Assembly (NCBI RefSeq): GCF_003012915.1
Contig: NZ_CP027770.1
Span: 1,984,001 to 2,048,000, forward strand
DNA length: 64,000 nucleotides
Direction of reading: 5' to 3'
Source of the DNA: Staphylococcus felis
GTDB taxonomy: Bacteria; Bacillota; Bacilli; Staphylococcales; Staphylococcaceae
Shown: positions 59,084-64,000 of the stretch, one piece after another
Numbering within the stretch: the stretch's first letter is position 1
Layout: each line of letters begins with the position of its first letter
Notes under the pieces: generated by a model
What the model was told of the DNA's origin: nothing
The model's input: the letters and a program-made list of their open reading frames with translations, nothing else
Databases searched by the model: none
Program-made: the position numbers and the translations under genes

Positions 59084-60322
59084 TTATTGATTCCATAATT
59101 CTGCTAAACCTTGGAATGAAAAGAAACCTGTAAATAGTGTAACAATTACGGCTACAATTCCAAATATAAGCATCCAAGTTGGGTGATGGTAATCTCCAAC
59201 AATTCGCTTGTTTTTAGAAGCAATTAATATTGTACCTAATGTAATAGGAAGGATTAATCCATTAAGTGCCCCTGCAATGATTAATAATTTAATAGGTTTC
59301 CCGATTGATAAGAAAATCAATGTTGAGATCACGATAAATATTATGACAACATAATTATCAAACTTGTTCAGTTTATGATGCAATGTTTTAATAAAGGTAG
59401 TACTAGTGTATGCAGAACCGATCACTGATGACATGGCAGCCGCAAATAAAACAATACCAAAAATATTTTTTCCGATTGGGCCAATAGCATGTTCAAATAC
59501 CGATGCAGGTGGATTATCTGGGTTTAACGTAACACCGGTTACAACAACACCTAGTACAGCTAAGAATAATAAACCACGCATTACACCAGTTGTCAGTATA
59601 CCAGTAATTGCTGATCGATTAACAAAAGGTAAGTATTCTTTTCCCTTTATATTAGCATCTAAAATACGGTGCGCACCGGCAAACGTAATATATCCACCAA
59701 CTGTACCGCCTACTAATGTAATAATAGGTAGTACTAAAGCTGTTGGGTTTTCAGGTAGTATCATATGTTTTGCAGCATCGGCATAAGGTGGGTTAGATTG
59801 AAGCATGACATATGCAACGATACCAATCATTAAAATACCTAAAAACATAGTTACAACGTCCATTATTTTTTGACCATTTTTCGATACAAATACTAAAATA
59901 GCGATGACAGCTGTTATCGCAGCCCCAATTCTTACATCTAAACTAAAAATAGCATTAAGTCCAAGTCCAGCACCAGCTATATTTCCAATATTAAACGCTA
60001 AGCCACCAATTGCTATTAGAATAGAAATAAACGTTCCTAACCCTTTTAAAACATCATTTGCAATTTCTTGACCACGTTGTCCAGTTACAACGAGAACACG
60101 CCAAATATTAATTTGAGCCCCGATATCAATAATAATTGATAATAAGATAGCAAAAGCGAAACTAGCTAAGAACTTTTCAGTAAAAACAGCAGTTTGTGTT
60201 AAAAATGCTGGACCAATAGCAGATGTTGCCATTAAAAAGACTGATCCTAATAATAAACGTTTATGTGCTTTTGTAAATTTGAATTCACCTGGATTTTCAA
60301 GTTTGTTTAAGTTTTTCCCCAT
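59084..60322 (-). CDS. NRAMP-family-like transporter of the 5-oxoproline cluster (YcsG type)
   Basis: This is a 412-residue membrane protein with about eleven helices and the NRAMP/APC-like fold. The metal-binding motif of helix 1 (DPGN) is absent: the matching stretch reads SAIGPAFLTQTAVF near residue 35. The helix 6 motif (MPH) is also absent, replaced by GGYITFAGAHRILD near 210. A true Mn/Fe transporter is therefore unlikely. It is the last gene of the pxpB-pxpC-accB-accC-pxpA operon, 3 bp after pxpA, like ycsG beside ycsF in B. subtilis. Uptake of 5-oxoproline or a related acid is a reasonable inference. Confidence 0.85.
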   Translation of the reverse strand: MGKNLNKLENPGEFKFTKAHKRLLLGSVFLMATSAIGPAFLTQTAVFTEKFLASFAFAILLSIIIDIGAQINIWRVLVVTGQRGQEIANDVLKGLGTFISILIAIGGLAFNIGNIAGAGLGLNAIFSLDVRIGAAITAVIAILVFVSKNGQKIMDVVTMFLGILMIGIVAYVMLQSNPPYADAAKHMILPENPTALVLPIITLVGGTVGGYITFAGAHRILDANIKGKEYLPFVNRSAITGILTTGVMRGLLFLAVLGVVVTGVTLNPDNPPASVFEHAIGPIGKNIFGIVLFAAAMSSVIGSAYTSTTFIKTLHHKLNKFDNYVVIIFIVISTLIFLSIGKPIKLLIIAGALNGLILPITLGTILIASKNKRIVGDYHHPTWMLIFGIVAVIVTLFTGFFSFQGLAELWNQ

Positions 60323-60325
60323 TCA

Positions 60326-61087
60326 TTAACCCCCTATTTTGACAATATCAACGTTAACCTCCGAGAGCCTTTTACGAATTTGTTCGACAAATTCTAACGC
60401 ATGAGCCCCGTCACCGTGCACACAAATGGTGTCAGCAGAAATATCTATATCTTCTCCTGAAATAGCAGTTACTTTATTTTCAGTGACCATTCTAACAACC
60501 TGTGCAATGGCCTCATCAGTATCTTCAATAACCGCTCCTTCTTTTTTTCGGCTCACAAGTTGCCCATCTTTTTCGTAGCGACGATCAGCAAATACTTCAG
60601 AAGCTGTTTTTAAACCTAATTTTTTAGCTTCATCAATGAGTATAGAATGTGATAATCCAACTAAAACGATTTTTGAATCGACATCCTTAACCGCCTGAGC
60701 AATCGCTTGAGCTATTTTTGGATCACGTGCACCCATTTGATACAATGCACCATGAGGTTTAACATGATTCATTTTTACATTTTGGATATCGCAAAAAGCC
60801 TTTAAAGCTCCTATTTGATATACAACCATATTATAAATCTCATGTGGTGACATATCTAAATTTCGTCTGCCAAATCCCTGTAAATCATTAAATCCTGGAT
60901 GAGCACCAATAGCGACACCATTCTCTTTCGCTAATTTAACTGTTTGTGCCATAACGTTTTCGTCACCAGCATGAAAGCCACAAGCAATATTAGCTGAAGT
61001 AATAAGTGGTATTATAGCGTCATCATTACCTATTTTATAATTTCCAAAGCTTTCTCCTAAATCACAATTCAAATCAACTTTAGTCAT
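60326..61087 (-). CDS. pxpA: 5-oxoprolinase subunit A (LamB/YcsF family)
   Basis: PxpA acts with PxpB and PxpC to hydrolyse 5-oxoproline to glutamate using ATP. The 253-residue TIM-barrel-like protein starts [20 protein letters not shown] and contains [13 protein letters not shown] near residue 36, GAHPGFND near 70, VKPHGALY near 120 and [10 protein letters not shown] near 225. The ATG at 61087 lies in the accC stop region (8-bp overlap) behind AAGGAGG. The frame to 61111 is unlikely. Confidence 0.93.
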   Translation of the reverse strand: MTKVDLNCDLGESFGNYKIGNDDAIIPLITSANIACGFHAGDENVMAQTVKLAKENGVAIGAHPGFNDLQGFGRRNLDMSPHEIYNMVVYQIGALKAFCDIQNVKMNHVKPHGALYQMGARDPKIAQAIAQAVKDVDSKIVLVGLSHSILIDEAKKLGLKTASEVFADRRYEKDGQLVSRKKEGAVIEDTDEAIAQVVRMVTENKVTAISGEDIDISADTICVHGDGAHALEFVEQIRKRLSEVNVDIVKIGG

Positions 61088-62444
61088 TATGAGCCTCCTT
61101 GATAATATCATGACGGTCTAAGAATTTGATGTCTACATCTCTTGCATCACCTTCATAGTATGGTGGATAAGATAAAACAGCATACAGAAAATCAGCAGTT
61201 GTAGTAAAACCATCAATAACCATTTCATCAAGTGTAACTTTTAATTTATTGATAGCATGGTTACGATCGTCACCTTTAACAATCACTTTTGCTACTAAAG
61301 AATCATAATATGATGACACAGTATAACCGCTATATAACAATGAGTCAACACGAATATTAAAACCTTGTGGCAAATGTAATCTTTCAACGGTACCTGGTGA
61401 AGGACGAAAGGCTTGTTCAGGATTTTCAGCATTGATACGTGCCTCGATGACATGACCTTCAAATGGAATCTCTTCTTGTTTAAGTTTTAATTCGCCTTCT
61501 TGCATGATTAAGAGTTGTTGTCTCACTAAATCAATGTTAGTTCTCATTTCTGTCACAGTGTGTTCAACTTGTATACGTGCATTCATCTCAATAAAATAAT
61601 ATGCATCTTCAGTTACTAAAAATTCAATTGTTCCTGCACTCCGATAATTTGACGCTTTTGCTACTTTTACCGCATCATTACAAATTTTTTCACGCTTCTC
61701 AGGTGTAAGAGCACTACATGGCGATTCTTCAATTAATTTTTGATTTTTACGTTGTACAGAACAGTCCCGCTCGCCTAAATGAATAAAATGGTGTGATCCA
61801 TCTCCTAATACTTGAACCTCAACATGTTTCGCAACAGGTATAAATGCTTCAACATAAATACGGTCATCGTTAAAGTATTTATTTCCTTCACTTTTCGCTT
61901 CTTTAAATGATTGTTCAAGTTGGCTTTCATCTTTAACAATACGAATTCCTTTTCCACCACCGCCACTTGCAGCTTTCAATACGAGTGGATATCCTAGTTC
62001 ATCTGCTAATTGTTTGACTTCATCAACAGATTCAACTGATGATTTTGATCCAGGAATAATAGGTACCCCTGCTTTATCGACTGTTTGACGTGCTGTGATT
62101 TTATCTCCCATTAATTCCATGGTTTCTTTAGTAGGACCAATGAAATAAAGACCTTCGTTTTCTACTTTTTCAGCAAAGACTGGGCTTTCAGATAAAAATC
62201 CATAACCAGGGTGAATAGCAGTGGCATGTGTGACTTCGGCAGCTGACAAGATATTACGTATGTTTAAATAACTGTCTAATGGGTTTGCATCGCCTATACA
62301 CACTGCATAGTCAGCTAACTTTACATGTAAACTATCTTCGTCTCCCACTGCATATACAGCAACTGACTCCATATTCATTTCTCTAAGTGCTCGAATGATT
62401 CGAACAGCAATTTCACCTCTATTTGCAATTAGTACACGATTCAT
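61080..62444 (-). CDS. accC: Biotin carboxylase (acetyl-CoA carboxylase-type AccC)
   Basis: This enzyme carboxylates biotin on a BCCP using bicarbonate and ATP. The 454-residue protein has an N-terminal Rossmann part ([14 protein letters not shown]), an ATP-grasp core with the glycine loop [14 protein letters not shown] near residue 158, catalytic [13 protein letters not shown] near 205 and [15 protein letters not shown] near 285. It lies inside the pxp operon, so it is likely a second AccC paralogue dedicated to another substrate; the fatty-acid accBC pair would be elsewhere. No carboxyltransferase gene is in the window. Confidence 0.9.
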   Translation of the reverse strand: MNRVLIANRGEIAVRIIRALREMNMESVAVYAVGDEDSLHVKLADYAVCIGDANPLDSYLNIRNILSAAEVTHATAIHPGYGFLSESPVFAEKVENEGLYFIGPTKETMELMGDKITARQTVDKAGVPIIPGSKSSVESVDEVKQLADELGYPLVLKAASGGGGKGIRIVKDESQLEQSFKEAKSEGNKYFNDDRIYVEAFIPVAKHVEVQVLGDGSHHFIHLGERDCSVQRKNQKLIEESPCSALTPEKREKICNDAVKVAKASNYRSAGTIEFLVTEDAYYFIEMNARIQVEHTVTEMRTNIDLVRQQLLIMQEGELKLKQEEIPFEGHVIEARINAENPEQAFRPSPGTVERLHLPQGFNIRVDSLLYSGYTVSSYYDSLVAKVIVKGDDRNHAINKLKVTLDEMVIDGFTTTADFLYAVLSYPPYYEGDARDVDIKFLDRHDIIKEAHND

Positions 62445-62455
62445 ATTCTCCCACC

Positions 62456-62899
62456 TTACTTCAATCTTAAAATAATTTGATTATGTTCAACATTTTCACC
62501 ATGATCGACAAGGATTTCTACTATTTCCCCGGCTTCATCTGATTTGACTTCGTTCATCACTTTCATCGCTTCTACATAACCAATGATATCGCCTTTGTTA
62601 ATTTTATCTCCAACTTTGATGACAGGTTTTGTTAATTCTTTTTCATCTTGCAAGTAAAAAGTTCCGATCATTTGAGAGCGTACTTCAGTATACGCTTCAT
62701 TTTGTTCCGAAGATTGATTAGTTACAATTTCATTATTTTGGGATTGTGTCGTATTAACGTTAACTTCATCATTTGTATAAGTAGATTGTGAAGCAGGCAG
62801 GTCTAATTCGAGTTCCATTTCATCATCGCTATATCTAAAATGTTTAGCTCCATAACTTTTTAATAAATTTAAAGTTTGTTCAATTTGTTTTAAATCCAT
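62456..62899 (-). CDS. accB: Biotin carboxyl carrier protein (AccB-type)
   Basis: This is a 147-residue carrier. The C-terminal biotinyl domain (residues 75–147) carries the biotinylation motif EAMKVMNE, with the target lysine near residue 113. The N-terminal half is a low-complexity Asn/Gln/Thr-rich linker. It overlaps pxpC by 10 bp and is followed 11 bp later by accC, so the pair is made together. Confidence 0.93.
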   Translation of the reverse strand: MDLKQIEQTLNLLKSYGAKHFRYSDDEMELELDLPASQSTYTNDEVNVNTTQSQNNEIVTNQSSEQNEAYTEVRSQMIGTFYLQDEKELTKPVIKVGDKINKGDIIGYVEAMKVMNEVKSDEAGEIVEILVDHGENVEHNQIILRLK

Positions 62900-63915
62900 G
62901 GTCTACTATCTCCTTTTAATACACTTTTTATTTTTCTTTGAGTTGGACGGATGTGATTTAGATAACGCTTAGGCTTACGTCTTATTTGTGATTTAGCATC
63001 TTCTAATTTACGCGCTTTACGTGTTAATATTTCATTTGCTTCATTAAACGTAACCCACTCAAATTTTATGACCTCACCAGGTCGTCGTTGAACAATATCA
63101 ACTATATCGCAATCAATAACGGTTGCAATTTTTGTATATCCTCCAACAGTTTGCCTATCATTTAAAAGAATAATAGGATTGCCATCGTTGGGTACTTGTA
63201 TGCTTCCTAATGCCACTGGCTCTGATATAATGTCTGCTGTCTCAATAGGTTTGATAGAATCTCCTTTTAAACGATAACCCATTCGATCAGAGCTTTCAGA
63301 TACTTTGAACTCGATACGTTCGATTTCTTTAATCGTACGTCTTGAAAAAGATTCAAGTTGTGGGCCATCCATTATACCTATTGGCAACTGTGTTGATGGA
63401 CTAAAACTAACATAATCTGTCGTTCGTCCAATTAAACTTAAATCAAGTTGTGTAGGTTTGGTTTTTAAAATATCATTTTCTTTTAAAACACGTCCTCGGT
63501 AACCACCTACTTTTGTCCTAGTATGTGTGGAATAGCTACCTTCAACTTTTGGAATATCTAGTGGTTCAGCAAAACCTATGTATGCACGCATACCTTTTGT
63601 AGCTGTCCCTAAATCTAATACATCACCATTTTCAACTTTAATAACAGTTTGATGTGGGATTTTCTCACCGTTTAATGTTGCCGAAAATATAGCCCCAGTT
63701 ATTGCAAAGAGATTTTGAGATAGAAACTTTATCTTAGGGCCTATCATAGTTACTTCGATGACTGGTTGACCTTCTGTTTCTAACAATGTGTTTAATATTT
63801 CATAACTAGGTCTATCCATGACACCAGCTGGGGAAAAACCTTCTGCTTGATGCCCAAATCGTCCCTCATCTTGAATAGTCGAAAATAACCCCGGTTTAAG
63901 AATTTTAATGGTCAT
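62890..63915 (-). CDS. pxpC: 5-oxoprolinase subunit C (KipA/biotin-dependent carboxyltransferase fold)
   Basis: PxpC is a partner of PxpB in ATP-dependent 5-oxoprolinase. The 341-residue protein begins MTIKILKPGLFSTIQDEGRFGHQAEGFSPAGVMD, typical of KipA, with the cyclophilin-like fold segment GPKIKFLSQNLFAITGA near residue 65. ATG at 63915; a TTG two codons earlier also exists. It overlaps the end of pxpB by 11 bp, so the two are coupled. Confidence 0.92.
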   Translation of the reverse strand: MTIKILKPGLFSTIQDEGRFGHQAEGFSPAGVMDRPSYEILNTLLETEGQPVIEVTMIGPKIKFLSQNLFAITGAIFSATLNGEKIPHQTVIKVENGDVLDLGTATKGMRAYIGFAEPLDIPKVEGSYSTHTRTKVGGYRGRVLKENDILKTKPTQLDLSLIGRTTDYVSFSPSTQLPIGIMDGPQLESFSRRTIKEIERIEFKVSESSDRMGYRLKGDSIKPIETADIISEPVALGSIQVPNDGNPIILLNDRQTVGGYTKIATVIDCDIVDIVQRRPGEVIKFEWVTFNEANEILTRKARKLEDAKSQIRRKPKRYLNHIRPTQRKIKSVLKGDSRPWI

Positions 63916-64000
63916 CGTCAATCATCACCCATTCATCGTAATCTATTAGTCCTTTTTCGACATATCTTTCAATATGTAAAAATTGTTCTTCATTAATGGG
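63905..64000 (-). CDS. pxpB: 5-oxoprolinase subunit B, C-terminal fragment (start off window)
   Basis: The last 31 codons of an open frame run in from the right edge, ending DYDEWVMIDDDH and a TAA at 63907–63905. The frame overlaps pxpC by 11 bp. No catalytic part is visible, so the identity rests on the conserved pxpB-pxpC (kipI-kipA) order, not on motifs. Confidence 0.75.
   Translation of the reverse strand, partial: PINEEQFLHIERYVEKGLIDYDEWVMIDDDH

Noticed and set aside
59084..60322. Annotation as manganese transporter MntH
   Set aside because: Key metal-binding motifs are missing and the gene lies in the 5-oxoproline operon.

Overview
The window is a stretch of low-GC Firmicute core chromosome. 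Protein sequences, gene order and very strong AGGAGG ribosome-binding sites all point to Staphylococcus. It starts inside comGA and ends inside pxpB. Most genes run on the minus strand in tightly packed, often overlapping operons whose order closely follows the Bacillus subtilis comG–yqeG interval. Unusually for a staphylococcus, it carries ispG and ispH of the non-mevalonate (MEP) isoprenoid pathway. From general knowledge, S. aureus and S. epidermidis use the mevalonate route, while the S. pseudintermedius/S. delphini/S. schleiferi type species use MEP. The host is therefore probably from that animal-associated lineage, but I cannot fix the species.

Layout. 1–5.2 kb: comGA (partial), an MBL hydrolase, a thiamine-binding-like protein, glcK, yqgQ, rhomboid protease gluP, fau and rpmG. 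5.2–10 kb: the phosphate uptake operon pstSCAB-phoU, preceded by a clear array of PhoP-box repeats and containing a large stem-loop between pstS and pstC. 10–13 kb: pbp3 and sodA. 13.2–20.1 kb: ispG and ispH on the plus strand, flanking the zinc genes zur-znuBC, nfo and cshB. 20.2–26.6 kb: nif3-like gene, trmK, sigA, dnaG, ppsR and ccpN. 26.8–28.4 kb: T-box leader and glyS on the plus strand. 28.4–29.5 kb: a nested mobile locus. 29.6–36.4 kb: recO, era, cdd, dgkA, ybeY, phoH, a hypothetical gene, floA, nfeD and rpsU. 36.6–45.6 kb: the CIRCE-controlled hrcA-grpE-dnaK-dnaJ-prmA-rsmE-mtaB operon and hemW. 45.7–48.1 kb: lepA and divergent rpsT. 48.1–48.5 kb: a second copy of the small mobile element. 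48.6–58.8 kb: holA, comEC-comEB-comEA, a methyltransferase, rsfS, yqeK, nadD, yhbY, aroE, yqeH, yqeG and mtnN. 59–64 kb: a 5-oxoproline operon pxpB-pxpC-accB-accC-pxpA plus an NRAMP-like transporter.

The accessory content is small but informative. A 368-bp non-autonomous element with 24-bp terminal inverted repeats occurs twice. One copy sits directly behind the rpsT terminator. The other is inserted exactly at the glyS stop codon with a perfect 8-bp target duplication, and is itself interrupted by an IS200/IS605-type insertion sequence. The two copies let the original sequence at each site be reconstructed.

Other points: ccpN has no ATG/GTG/TTG in front of its helix-turn-helix domain, and the comEA start region lies inside the terminator hairpin of the preceding gene. 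Several intergenic hairpins share a (T)TGRGACA-type stem. I saw no CRISPR array, prophage, tRNA, rRNA or obvious new defence system. All positions and motifs were read by eye; no database search or folding program was run.
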